Assembly: GCA_020846935.1 (NCBI GenBank) | Contig: JADLCY010000015.1 | Location: 124,001 to 188,000, forward strand | From: Gemmatimonadaceae bacterium | GTDB taxonomy: Bacteria > Gemmatimonadota > Gemmatimonadetes > Gemmatimonadales > Gemmatimonadaceae | Direction: 5' to 3' | DNA: 64,000 bases | Shown here: positions 16,601 to 24,661 of the stretch, one piece after another | How the letters are laid out: every line of letters begins with the position of its first letter | Numbering within the stretch: the first letter of the stretch is position 1 | Position numbers and translations under genes: made by a program | Notes under the pieces: model-generated | Told to the model about the DNA's origin: nothing | Databases searched by the model: none | Seen by the model: only the letters and a program-made list of their open reading frames with translations

Positions 16601-19600
16601 CAGTCGTGCATCGGCCGGGATGCCACCGTTCACGTCGCGCACGACGGCCCCGCACTTGCCGACGCGTGTGTAGGCGCGCGTGTCGGCGAGGTTCACCACG
16701 AACCGCCGCACACGCTCGTTCTCGCGCTCGGCCGCACTGAAGTTCAGGGCGTTGTCCTGGTCGATGTCCTCCTCGTCGAGCCGCCCGTTGTGCGCCGTGC
16801 AGTTGCCCTGATTGTCGCCGAGTGGTCGCGTGCGGGAGCGACCGACGGTGCAGATCGCCACGTTGGAGTGCACGACCGGCTCCGGCGGACGCACGACCAG
16901 CAGCCGTTCGATCACGTCGCCGGCAAGGCCAAGGTCGTTCACGTCGGCGTTGAAGGCGCGGGAGAACGGATCCCGTTCGCTGTCGAGGCGATCATAGCCT
17001 TCGAGGTGACGTCCGAGGTACAGGGAGTCCGCGCCGCTGACGACGACGCTGTCGGGGCCCACGGCCACGGTGTTCTCCGACGGATCGCCGAAGTCGAACA
17101 CCAGCGTCGGGTTGCGTCCCCGGCGCACTGCCGAGGTATCGACCAGCGTCCAGAACTCGAGGTGCTCGCCGCGGGACAGGTCGATGCCGCTCCCGGCCAC
17201 ACCGAACGTGGTCCGGATCGAGCGCCAACGGCGCCCGCCCAGGGTGGATCCGGTTTGCCACGCGTAGCGATTCCGCGTCGCGTCGTACTTGCCACCGATC
17301 GACAGAGGATAGAGCGAGAGCCAGAGGATCTGCTCTACAGCCGCAATGCCGGTGCCGGCGAGCGCGGCCTGCGGGTCGATATCCTGGATCGTGAACTGCA
17401 CCAGGCGCCCGTCCAGCCCGGTGCCCGAGTTCTGCCAGGCCAGCGACGTCGCACGCATCGTGTCGAGGGTGCTGGCGCCGACTCGCGCACCGAGCACGCG
17501 ACCGAGCGCCGGCTGCGACCCGAGCAGCCACTGCGCATCGAGCAGGTTCACATTGACGCTGCCCTCGTTGTCGAAGTCGAAGATGTAGGCCTGCTGGCCT
17601 TTGCGTTGTCGCGGTTGTGAAACGGCGACTTCGGCGGTCACGTCGAGGCGCGTGGTGGGCGGCGGCGCCGTCGGGTCGCGCGGCCGGAAGAGGAGCCGCG
17701 ACAGTCGGGGAAGCTCCCAGCCGATCACGCCCGAGAGTCCCGCCACGACCGCCGCCTGCGGCTCCAGGCCTAACGAGGGCCGAGTGAAGGTCGTGCGCTG
17801 CGACTGCGAGATCGCCGTGAAGGCCAGGTGTCCTGATCCGAAGTTCCACAGCGACGACACACCCAGGATCGAGGTCGGCACGGTCGCGAACAGCGGATTT
17901 TCCTCGTATCGGACCACCAGCCGGCGCGTCACGCGGGCAAGCGTGTCCGGCCGCAGGAGCACCACGCGCCCCAGCTCGTAATCGATCTCGTAGTCCACGC
18001 CCTTGACGAGCGCGCGGCCCTCCAGGGCCAGTCGCTCGCTTCCCGGCCGGATCTGCACCGAGTTGAGCGCGATGGTGCCCGCCGACCCACCCGACACGTC
18101 GTAGCGCGCCGCGAGCCGGTAGAACGACTGGGGGTGCTGCGCCGAGTAGATGTATTCACTCGGCGTCCGGTAGATCGTGTCATTGGCCGCCACTTCGCTC
18201 GGCCGCGCGAGGCCGCGGCGCGCGAAGGGCTCGAGCGACGGGAACACCACGAAGCGGTCACGAAAGAGACGTGACCCGGGAACCGCCGCGACCAGCAGGT
18301 TCGGATCGTCGGGACGCGGCCACAGCCTGTTGTCGGCGTCGAAGCTCGCGGGGTTGTTCACCTGGGCGAGTCCAAAGAGCTGCAGGTATGTCGATGCGAA
18401 GCCGCCGGGAGGTTTCTCCTGCTCGGCGCTCGTCCCGGCCACGATGCGCAGCTGCACCGTCTCGCGGCGCAGGTCGTCGCCACCCAGGCGGTACACCGAA
18501 CGGATCTCGCGCCGGAACGCCGGCTGTGCAGGGGTCACCTGCGGATCCCACACCAGGTGCGCCAACTGCGTCTTGCCGGTCTCGAACTCGAGGTCCGGCG
18601 TCCCGCCAAGCCGGGCAATCGTGGTGTCGCGGCCGGCCACCGTAAAGCGATACGCGACCACCAGTCGCTCGTTGTTGAGCGACAGCGGCCGCACGAGCGC
18701 GAGCCACAGGAGCGACGGGTCGATGTAGTAGTCCACGCCCTCGCGCAGGAGTTCGTAGACCTGGCCGCTGCGCGAGAGCGGATCACCAATCAGCTGGAAG
18801 CGCGGGCCATTGGGGTTGGGCGGCTGGCCCCCGAGGATCAGGCGATACACGAACATGCGCGTCGGCCGCACCGTGTCTGGCAGGGCATTCGCCAGCCGTT
18901 GCATCGCCCGGCCGTCGAGGATGTCGATGTTCGGATACTCGGCGCCCAGCAGCGTGGGGTCGATCGTGAAGAAGAATCGTCGCGGCTCGATCTGGTAGTC
19001 CTCGATCTCGCGCTGCTCCGTGCGAATCGTGCCGGCGCCGACGTGAAACACCTGGTCACGGATCACGTTGCCCTTCTGCTGCGCGGCGATCGCGGTAACG
19101 CCCACCGGTCCGAACCGCGCGGCCGCCTGCAACCCGAAGTTGCCACTCGGAATCCCGGCCGTAATGAAGCGCGACGGCGCCGGCGTGAAGAACACGTTGC
19201 CGACTTCCACTTGCTGCAGGATGTCCTTCTCCTTTCCGCGGTACGACAGCGAAATCGTGTTCGACCCGTCGAACTCGCGCTGAGAGTCGTAGTCCACGTC
19301 CACGTTCGTGCGGTCCGTGAACCCGCCGCTCGACCGCAGGTTGAACTGCGCATCGAGGGCCGGCGTGTAGGGCGCGCGACAACTGAACCCGGCGCGAAAG
19401 AGCACACTCGTGGCGCAGCGCTCGTTCTTCGTCTGCTGCGCCTTGGCCTCGAGTCGGGTGTTCAGTTCGATCCGCAGATCGCTGAGGGCGGCCAGGCGAT
19501 CACGGAGACGGTGGGCCAGCGAGTCCACGGCCCCGTCGCGCCCGCGCGCCCGAGCCGAATCCCGGGGCGAGGCCACCCGTGCCGAGTCGCGGCGGGGTGA

Positions 19601-19690
19601 CTGCGCCCCGAGCGCGGGCACGACCCCCACAGCAACCGCCAGCCACACGCCGGCACTGCGGCGTATTACCTGCCGGGCCAAGCCCATCAT
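13610..19690 (-). CDS. sprA: SprA/Sov-type T9SS outer-membrane translocon
   Basis: A 2026-residue protein, somewhat shorter than the roughly 2400 residues usual in Bacteroidota. After a signal peptide (cleavage LGA|Q near residue 29) it shows the SprA hallmark region: DVDYDSQREFDGSNTISLSY, then GKEKDILQQVEVGNV, GIPSGNFGLQ and AAQQKGNV (about 135-235), followed by repeated motif_SprA segments (IDPSLLWL, YEIDYELGRVV). The rest is a very large beta-strand-rich barrel ending with an aromatic strand (VFQMQFFAGA). In Bacteroidota, SprA forms a giant 36-strand barrel that passes C-terminally tagged proteins to the surface. The window shows no PorK/L/M/N/P/T or PorU homologues. The downstream glutaminyl cyclase is translationally coupled. 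It diverges from lptF across 149 bases. Confidence 0.88.
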   Translation of the reverse strand: MMGLARQVIRRSAGVWLAVAVGVVPALGAQSPRRDSARVASPRDSARARGRDGAVDSLAHRLRDRLAALSDLRIELNTRLEAKAQQTKNERCATSVLFRAGFSCRAPYTPALDAQFNLRSSGGFTDRTNVDVDYDSQREFDGSNTISLSYRGKEKDILQQVEVGNVFFTPAPSRFITAGIPSGNFGLQAAARFGPVGVTAIAAQQKGNVIRDQVFHVGAGTIRTEQREIEDYQIEPRRFFFTIDPTLLGAEYPNIDILDGRAMQRLANALPDTVRPTRMFVYRLILGGQPPNPNGPRFQLIGDPLSRSGQVYELLREGVDYYIDPSLLWLALVRPLSLNNERLVVAYRFTVAGRDTTIARLGGTPDLEFETGKTQLAHLVWDPQVTPAQPAFRREIRSVYRLGGDDLRRETVQLRIVAGTSAEQEKPPGGFASTYLQLFGLAQVNNPASFDADNRLWPRPDDPNLLVAAVPGSRLFRDRFVVFPSLEPFARRGLARPSEVAANDTIYRTPSEYIYSAQHPQSFYRLAARYDVSGGSAGTIALNSVQIRPGSERLALEGRALVKGVDYEIDYELGRVVLLRPDTLARVTRRLVVRYEENPLFATVPTSILGVSSLWNFGSGHLAFTAISQSQRTTFTRPSLGLEPQAAVVAGLSGVIGWELPRLSRLLFRPRDPTAPPPTTRLDVTAEVAVSQPRQRKGQQAYIFDFDNEGSVNVNLLDAQWLLGSQPALGRVLGARVGASTLDTMRATSLAWQNSGTGLDGRLVQFTIQDIDPQAALAGTGIAAVEQILWLSLYPLSIGGKYDATRNRYAWQTGSTLGGRRWRSIRTTFGVAGSGIDLSRGEHLEFWTLVDTSAVRRGRNPTLVFDFGDPSENTVAVGPDSVVVSGADSLYLGRHLEGYDRLDSERDPFSRAFNADVNDLGLAGDVIERLLVVRPPEPVVHSNVAICTVGRSRTRPLGDNQGNCTAHNGRLDEEDIDQDNALNFSAAERENERVRRFVVNLADTRAYTRVGKCGAVVRDVNGGIPADARLCWVHVRLPFGTPTDSTGGGPAIRRIRALRLTVVSGEQLDDAAFSMTPIARLRVAGAPWLKRADRPIEGVAGTRTSLTGTVIASTIGTQDRDTTRGIFYESPPGVTDAPDQSSSVFGSQQQQVNERSLRLLSTQLQVGARAEAFFRFPEGQRSFMGYRELRLWARGRGRGWGQVSDLQVFVKLGRDADNFYLYRAPASSGTTRAAWEPEVRVRFDRFYALRARLQEAFLRGDSTSSTCTGVDSVIIARSAPPMGLRARRLAACEDGYMVYTVDPAVTPPNLAAVQELAVGIIRVDSLRGTDPLFPADTAEVWVDDIRLADLVSTIGYAGEVSATLSAGDVGSLRVSMRRRDPNFRQLGEAPSFLTNDDLEVSATWRLDRSLPPGLGLAIPLTISHRASHAGPEFLTRSDIRGASVAGLRSPRERSTSIGINVRRTEAEGPWYLAALNNVVVDGSATLASHRTEYQDAALRDMRFGFDVASTGFFDTPAAPRPDAGGIPLNLLGATTMLRLSPSYVRVTSSLVSADDRRSAFLKPADAADDAETRVTSDQTLWQSSSVLEWKLLPAVTARWDVATVHDLRSYDGSSPNALAARRERGSLLGVDVGLERERTMTSSVTFAPAVQAWIRPRLALGSTYGMLRDPNNRSLAVSSDDPLGAPPALVRRTGNTQYLTAAATIDPGLGIGAWLGDSSAWARMARVIRPFDVTVTRNQLASYDGVPVAPGLGFQFGLGPVDGFRSLRGFVAANAGASTDYVVTNAFALGGGVSITQRAQRTVSRHWNRRGEDRTTRIEGEQQVFPDVALRWSGLPLALRGMFTSLGLTARALRARQEWTTPSDLRLASSEVRRSEQFSVPLTGNLVTVWGNVALSGTYAWSRRVDSLPGSLAKGRSSDLVTDIAKSFGLPAAWGLHSPLRARLSYQETLAENFVSNAAVVGARSRLTDNGRRAFNLNFDTDLSETMQFSLQASRVATFDRNFNRRIVQNILTAVFQMQFFAGASR

Positions 19691-19804
19691 GCCGCCAGGG
19701 AGGGCTTGAAGGCGGCGCTGACGCTCAGCGGCTCGTTTCGCACCAATCGCAGGGGGCAGGGGTAGAAGCCCCCCGACCGTCGTCGGTGGCTCCGGGGTGG
19801 AAGC

Positions 19805-19810
19805 TATATT
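19805..19810 (+). promoter_or_regulatory. possible -10 box (TATATT) upstream of lptF
   Basis: TATATT stands out in GC-rich DNA 29 bases before the GTG start of lptF, inside the 149-base divergent sprA-lptF gap. No good -35 box lies 16-18 bases upstream, so this is only a candidate. Confidence 0.3.
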
Positions 19811-19839
19811 GCCGGGGCTGCGGGGAGCCCGAGAAACGC

Positions 19840-21639
19840 GTGAAAATACTCCACAAGTACGTCCTTCGAGAGCATCTGGGACCCTTACTGTTCGCCGTCT
19901 CGGCGCTCACGTCCCTGATGCTGCTCAACTACATCGCCAAGCGTCTTGGGGACCTCGTCGGCAAGGGGCTCTCCTGGCAGGTGGTCACCGAGTTCTTCCT
20001 CCTGTCCCTGCCCTTCACCGTGGCCATGACGCTGCCGATGGCCGTGCTGGTCGCTGTGCTCTACGCGTTCTCACGCCTGGCCGCCGAGAACGAGATCACG
20101 GCCATGAAGGCGAACGGCGTCTCCATGCGCCGGATCATGCTCCCCGTGCTCGGCTGGGGTTTCGTGTTCACGCTCGGCATGATCGCGTTCAACGATCGCA
20201 TCCTCCCGCTGACCAACCACCGGCTGCGGACGTTGCAGGCCGACATCGCCCGAAAGAAGCCTTCGTTCGCCATTCGGGAGCAGATCATCAACGAGGTGTC
20301 ACCGGGACAGTTCTTTCTGCGCACCAACCATCTCGATCCCGCCACCAACAAGATGCGGGACGTCACCATCTACGACCTCAGCGACGTCCTGCGCCGTCAC
20401 ACCATTTACGCCGATAGCGGCGAGATGGCCTTTGCCGGCAACGGAAACGACCTCAAGCTCACGCTGTACAACGGCTTCATCCAGGAAGTCCCCAAGGAAG
20501 AGCCGACCAAGATGCAGCGGCTCTACTATCTCGTGGACGAGATTCGCGTGAAAGGCGTCGCCAACGCGTTCGAGCGTGATTCGAGCGACACCTACAAGAG
20601 CGATCGCGAGATGTCGGTGTGCGAGCTGCAGGGCGAGGTGGCGCGCGCCGAACAGGACTTCTTTCGCGCGCGCGAGCGCTATGATCGCGCCCTCGAGGTC
20701 GCGCGCAAGAATCCCAATGGACACGTGGAAGTCGTGACCAACGCGACCGCGCCGACACCGGACCAACGTGCCCCGCGTCGCGCACGCGTGGGATCCCTCG
20801 GCCGATCGTACTGCGATGCCATGCAGCTCGTCGATACGCTCGCCGTTCCCTGGGTCAGGCGACAGGCGCAACGCGTGGCCATGGCCGTGTTGCCCGGGAC
20901 CGCATACGCGCAGTCCTCGCAGGGGCAGGATACCGTGAAAGCGCGTCAGGATTCGGTGCGCCGAGCCGACTCCCTCAAGGCGGCGCAGCGCGTCGACTCG
21001 CTGCGTGCCGACAGCGCAAGCGCCCGTCGCGATTCGACCGCCCTGGTACCGCCGGTGGTTCCGGGGGCCATGCCGCCCACGACGATCCCGGGCCTCATAG
21101 TCACACCGCAGGGCGACACCATCTACCCCGGCGTGTCCGCGCCTCCGACCGCCGTCATGCCCGATCCGCTGGGGATCGCGCCGTCGACCGGACTCGCCCC
21201 CACCGTCCCGGCTTCTGTCGAGATGGAGACCGCACGCAGTGAGATGCTTCGCTGGCGCGCACAGATCAATCAGTACGCGGTGGAGATCCACAAGAAGTTC
21301 GCGATCTCCGCGGCATGCACCGTGTTTGTGCTGCTGGGCGCGCCGCTCGCGCTTCGGTTCCCGCGAGGCGGCGTGGGGCTCGTGATCGGCGTGAGCCTCA
21401 TCGTGTTTGCGCTGTACTACGTTGGGCTCATCGCCGGAGAGTCGTTGTCCGATCGCGACATCCTGCCGCCCTCGCTGTCGATGTGGGCGGCCAACATTGT
21501 GTTCACGCTGGCCGGGCTGATCCTGGTGGCGCGCATGGAGCGCGACGGCGGCACCGCGCGCGGCGCCGATGCGTCGGAGATGTTTGGGGCCCTGCGCCGG
21601 TTTGGCCGGCGACTCGCGTTCCGCAAGGGGGACGCCTGA
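19840..21639 (+). CDS. lptF: LPS export permease LptF with an enlarged periplasmic insert
   Basis: A YjgP/YjgQ-family permease; with LptG and LptB it extracts LPS from the inner membrane. The start is the GTG at 19840, beginning KILHKYVLREHLGPLLF. Three N-terminal membrane helices (about 15-110) and three C-terminal ones (about 485-580) flank the periplasmic jellyroll. The protein is 599 residues against 360-400 normally. The extra 200 residues (about 255-480) comprise a charged coiled-coil-like part, then a run rich in Asp-Ser-Arg-Ala (VKARQDSVRRADSLKAAQR) and a Pro/Thr-rich stretch. The insert also holds a signal-peptide-like patch (VAMAVLPGTAYAQ, near residue 350). Such an insert is unusual and its role is unknown. 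It heads an overlapping lptF-lptG-mlaE-mlaD operon. Confidence 0.93.
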   Translation: MKILHKYVLREHLGPLLFAVSALTSLMLLNYIAKRLGDLVGKGLSWQVVTEFFLLSLPFTVAMTLPMAVLVAVLYAFSRLAAENEITAMKANGVSMRRIMLPVLGWGFVFTLGMIAFNDRILPLTNHRLRTLQADIARKKPSFAIREQIINEVSPGQFFLRTNHLDPATNKMRDVTIYDLSDVLRRHTIYADSGEMAFAGNGNDLKLTLYNGFIQEVPKEEPTKMQRLYYLVDEIRVKGVANAFERDSSDTYKSDREMSVCELQGEVARAEQDFFRARERYDRALEVARKNPNGHVEVVTNATAPTPDQRAPRRARVGSLGRSYCDAMQLVDTLAVPWVRRQAQRVAMAVLPGTAYAQSSQGQDTVKARQDSVRRADSLKAAQRVDSLRADSASARRDSTALVPPVVPGAMPPTTIPGLIVTPQGDTIYPGVSAPPTAVMPDPLGIAPSTGLAPTVPASVEMETARSEMLRWRAQINQYAVEIHKKFAISAACTVFVLLGAPLALRFPRGGVGLVIGVSLIVFALYYVGLIAGESLSDRDILPPSLSMWAANIVFTLAGLILVARMERDGGTARGADASEMFGALRRFGRRLAFRKGDA

Positions 21640-22733
21640 TGCTGCGTTGGTTCCTGCGCCCCCTCGATCGCTACGTGCTGACCGAATGGGGAAAGATCTT
21701 TCTCGGCACCTCGCTCGGCTTCCCGCTGATTGTCACGATCTTCGATCTCACCGACAATCTCGACAAGTACCTCAACCGGGCATTGTCACCGAAAACCATC
21801 GCGTTGAGCTACGCGTACTGGTTCCCGGAGTCGATGCTCCTCGTGCTGCCGGCGGCCGTGCTGTTTGCGACCGTGTTCTCGATCGGCGCCTTTTCACGAC
21901 ACTCCGAACTCACGGCCGCCAAGGCATCGGGCGTCTCGTTCCATCGCTTCACGCTGCCGATCGTATTTGGCGCGTGCTTCGCGTCCGCGGTGGCCCTTGG
22001 GCTGAGCGAGTTTGTGCCGCGCTTCAACAAGCGGAGGAGCGAACTGCTGCAGGAGCGCAAGTTCACCACCGGGAACGAACGCTACAACTTTGCGTTTGCC
22101 GCCGAGCGTGGACGTGTGTACCGGGCCACGATGCTCAACGTGGAACGGGGCTACCTGGAGGGCCTGGAGATCGAGCGCAAGGGGCTGGAGTCCGACTCCA
22201 CCTATCCCACGTGGATCCTCTCGGCCAACAACGCCATGTACCACCAGGGGTCCGGGTGGATGGTGCGAGAGGGCGCGTTCCACGTGGTACCGGAGCGCGG
22301 ACGCAACCTCGCGATCAAGTTTGATTCCCTGCGCGATCGGTCGATGCGGGAAAGCCCGCGGGAGCTGATGGCCTCTCCCAAGGCGCCGGCCGACATGGGC
22401 TACGAGGACCTCGGGCGGTTCATCGAGGCGCTGGAACGCTCCGGGAGCGACGTGAATACGTTGCGCGTGGAACGTGCCCTCAAGATCGCGGTGCCGATCA
22501 CCTGCGTCATCATCGCCTTCTTCGGGATGCCCCTGGCGACCAGCAACCAGCGGGGCGGCGCGGCCTACGGCATCGGCATCTCGCTCGGCACGACGGTCGT
22601 CTTCCTGATCATGATCCAGCTGACCAAAGCGGTCGGTGGCCGCGGCGTGCTGTCGCCGGAAATGGCCGCGTGGGTACCGAACATCGTGTTCGGTGTGCTC
22701 GGGCTCATCATGCTCTCGCGCGTGCGCACGTGA
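21639..22733 (+). CDS. lptG: LPS export permease LptG
   Basis: The 364-residue YjgP/YjgQ partner of LptF, of normal length, with three N-terminal and three C-terminal membrane helices around a periplasmic domain (about 115-265). The ATG shares its A with the lptF stop (TGATG), so the two are translationally coupled, as expected for a 1:1 heterodimer. The start is LRWFLRPLDRYVLTEWGKIFL, typical of LptG. No lptB ATPase gene lies in the window. Confidence 0.94.
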   Translation: MLRWFLRPLDRYVLTEWGKIFLGTSLGFPLIVTIFDLTDNLDKYLNRALSPKTIALSYAYWFPESMLLVLPAAVLFATVFSIGAFSRHSELTAAKASGVSFHRFTLPIVFGACFASAVALGLSEFVPRFNKRRSELLQERKFTTGNERYNFAFAAERGRVYRATMLNVERGYLEGLEIERKGLESDSTYPTWILSANNAMYHQGSGWMVREGAFHVVPERGRNLAIKFDSLRDRSMRESPRELMASPKAPADMGYEDLGRFIEALERSGSDVNTLRVERALKIAVPITCVIIAFFGMPLATSNQRGGAAYGIGISLGTTVVFLIMIQLTKAVGGRGVLSPEMAAWVPNIVFGVLGLIMLSRVRT

Positions 22734-23581
22734 ACGCACCCCTGTTTGGTTCGCACCGGGAGACGAGCGAGTTCCCGGTCATGCAGCGCACCGGTTTCCT
22801 CTTCCTCCGGAAGATGTCGAACCTGGGGCGCGGCATCCTGGGCGGGGCTGGACTGCGCGTCCTGTTTCTCGCGGAGATGCTTCGTGCGCTCGTCTTCGAT
22901 GTGCGCACCTGGCTGCCGCTGGTGGCCCGCCAGATGTACGCGATCGGCGTCGGGTCGCTCCCGCTGACCGCCATCGTCGCTGCCTTCATCGGCAGCGTCA
23001 TTGCGCTGCAGACGCGCTACCAGCTCTTTCCGGGCGTGGTGCTGTCGGTCGTTGGCCTCATCTCGCGGCAGATGATCATCCTCGAGCTGGGTCCACTGCT
23101 CACGGGGCTCGTGCTCACCGGTCGCGTGGGCGCTCGCATGACCGCCGAGATCGGGACGATGCGCGTGACCGAGCAGATCGACGCACTCGAGACACTGGCC
23201 TACAACCCGATTGCCTACCTCGTCGTCCCGCGCGTGCTCGCCGCGGTGATCATGCTGCCCCTGCTCGTGATCTTTGCCAACGCGGTCGGCATCATGACCG
23301 CGTACCTCACGTCCGTGTACGCCACCGACGTCACGTGGCAGCAGTTCGGCGAGGGACTTCGCCTCTCGTATGCGCCGTTCCAGGTCTTCTATTCGCTGCT
23401 CAAGGCCACGATGTTCGGTGGTGCGATCGCCTTCCTGTGTTCCTACGAGGGCTACATCACCGATGTCGGCGCCGAGGGCGTCGGCCGATCGACGGCCAGG
23501 GCGGTCGTCGTCACCTCGGTGGCCATCCTCGTGCTCGACGCCCTGACCGCTACGCTGCTCGCCCCGCAACTCCAAGGATGA
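22730..23581 (+). CDS. mlaE: MlaE-type phospholipid ABC transporter permease
   Basis: A 283-residue integral membrane permease of the Mla/MCE retrograde or anterograde phospholipid transporter. The GTG start overlaps the lptG stop (GTGA). The conserved MlaE core is visible: AAFIGSVIALQTRYQL, LGPLLTGLVLTGRVGARMTAEIGTM, VTEQIDALETLAYNPIAYLVVPR, about five helices. The length is slightly above the usual 260 because of a 40-residue N-terminus containing the MlaE amphipathic helix. It is followed by mlaD; the ATPase mlaF, usually adjacent, is absent here. Confidence 0.93.
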   Translation: MNAPLFGSHRETSEFPVMQRTGFLFLRKMSNLGRGILGGAGLRVLFLAEMLRALVFDVRTWLPLVARQMYAIGVGSLPLTAIVAAFIGSVIALQTRYQLFPGVVLSVVGLISRQMIILELGPLLTGLVLTGRVGARMTAEIGTMRVTEQIDALETLAYNPIAYLVVPRVLAAVIMLPLLVIFANAVGIMTAYLTSVYATDVTWQQFGEGLRLSYAPFQVFYSLLKATMFGGAIAFLCSYEGYITDVGAEGVGRSTARAVVVTSVAILVLDALTATLLAPQLQG

Positions 23582-24459
23582 AACGACGCGACGAAGTCAT
23601 CGTGGGCCTGTTCACCATCGCCGCCCTTTCCGTGGCCACCCTCGGCGCGATCTGGCTGGCGCGAGGCGGACTCGCCCAGGGGTATCCTCTCTATTCACGA
23701 TTTGCCTGGGGCCAGGGCCTCAAGCAAGGCCAGCCCGTATGGCTCTCCGGCGCGACCGTCGGGTTCGTCGACCGCATCACGTTCGAACCGGGCGGCACCC
23801 TTCTCGTTACGTACCGCCTCGAGGACCAATACCGAGTACCGAAGGGGGCGCAGGCGTCCATCATGCCCAACGGCTTCTTTGGCGATGTCGCGATCGGCCT
23901 GACGCCCACGGTACCCTCGACCGAGTTCCACGCAGAAGGCGACACCATTCCCGTCGGCCCACCGGCGGCCAGCCTCGCCAGGCTCGCGGCGAATGCCGAC
24001 ACCATCACCCAGGGTGTCAACACGCTGCTGCGCGGGGCAAACACTCAGCTCGTCGACTCCGGGGGACTCCGTGAGGTGCGCCGCACCATGGAGGCGATGA
24101 ATCGGCTCGTCGTACAGCTCGGCGAAGTCACGGCCCTCCAGTCACGCGAACTCCAGGCCACGCTCGTTGCGGTCCGCGCCAAGGCCGCCGCCGTCGACTC
24201 GCAGCAGGTCGACTCCACCGTGCGGGCATTGCGCGCTACGGCCGCCAACCTGCAGGTCGCGACCGCAGAGATGAAAACCACGACCGGCGAGCTGAACGCT
24301 CTGCTGCGAAAGGTGCAGGCCGGTGAAGGCACCGCTGGCAAGCTCGTCAACGACCCCGCGCTCTACAACGACCTGCGCCGTGTGTTGCTGCGCGTCGACT
24401 CCCTGACTGTCGAGTTCAGAAAGAACCCGCGCCGGTTCATCAATCTCGAGATCTTCTAA
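23578..24459 (+). CDS. mlaD: MlaD/MCE-domain substrate-binding protein
   Basis: A 293-residue periplasmic MCE protein with an N-terminal anchor (VIVGLFTIAALSVATLGAIWL, about 6-26), then the MCE beta-barrel domain (about 40-120: FAWGQGLKQGQPVWLSGATVG, VDRITFEPGG, YRVPKGAQASIMPNGFFGDVAI). A helical C-terminal region of about 150 residues could form the needle- or ring-like tail seen in longer MCE proteins. The ATG overlaps the mlaE stop (ATGA). It hands phospholipid to or from MlaE across the periplasm. Confidence 0.92.
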   Translation: MKRRDEVIVGLFTIAALSVATLGAIWLARGGLAQGYPLYSRFAWGQGLKQGQPVWLSGATVGFVDRITFEPGGTLLVTYRLEDQYRVPKGAQASIMPNGFFGDVAIGLTPTVPSTEFHAEGDTIPVGPPAASLARLAANADTITQGVNTLLRGANTQLVDSGGLREVRRTMEAMNRLVVQLGEVTALQSRELQATLVAVRAKAAAVDSQQVDSTVRALRATAANLQVATAEMKTTTGELNALLRKVQAGEGTAGKLVNDPALYNDLRRVLLRVDSLTVEFRKNPRRFINLEIF

Positions 24460-24473
24460 CGTCGACCTGGCGT

Positions 24474-24492
24474 CGGAGGGCGAGGCCCTCCG
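24474..24492. terminator. hairpin after mlaD (no U-tract)
   Basis: An 8-base perfect stem (CGGAGGGC/GCCCTCCG) with a 3-base loop lies 15 bases after the mlaD stop. There is no run of T after it in either direction, so it may be a weak terminator or an RNA 3'-end stabiliser. Confidence 0.35.
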
Positions 24493-24613
24493 AGAAGGCA
24501 TTGGACTGTCGAGCCAGGCGCATCGTGCGTGGAGGATCGGCGCGGCCCTGACTCGGTGCATCAACAGTGCGTGCGCCCAGGGTCGCGCCGTTGCGCGGCG
24601 CATCGACGCCCGA

Positions 24614-24650
24614 GGCCAGCGAGCCGGTACGGCCCAGGTGCTCGCTGGCC
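24614..24650 (-). terminator. long inverted repeat after the Ig-like lipoprotein gene
   Basis: Two perfect 11-base arms (GGCCAGCGAGC and GCTCGCTGGCC) are separated by 15 bases and begin 12 bases past the stop of the minus-strand gene ending at 24662. There is no clear T-run. Terminator function is inferred from position only. Confidence 0.4.
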
Positions 24651-24661
24651 GAAATGAAGGA

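Noticed and set aside
18557-19600. 347-residue open frame antisense to sprA
   Set aside because: Explained by codon structure of sprA on the other strand; no start signal or domain.
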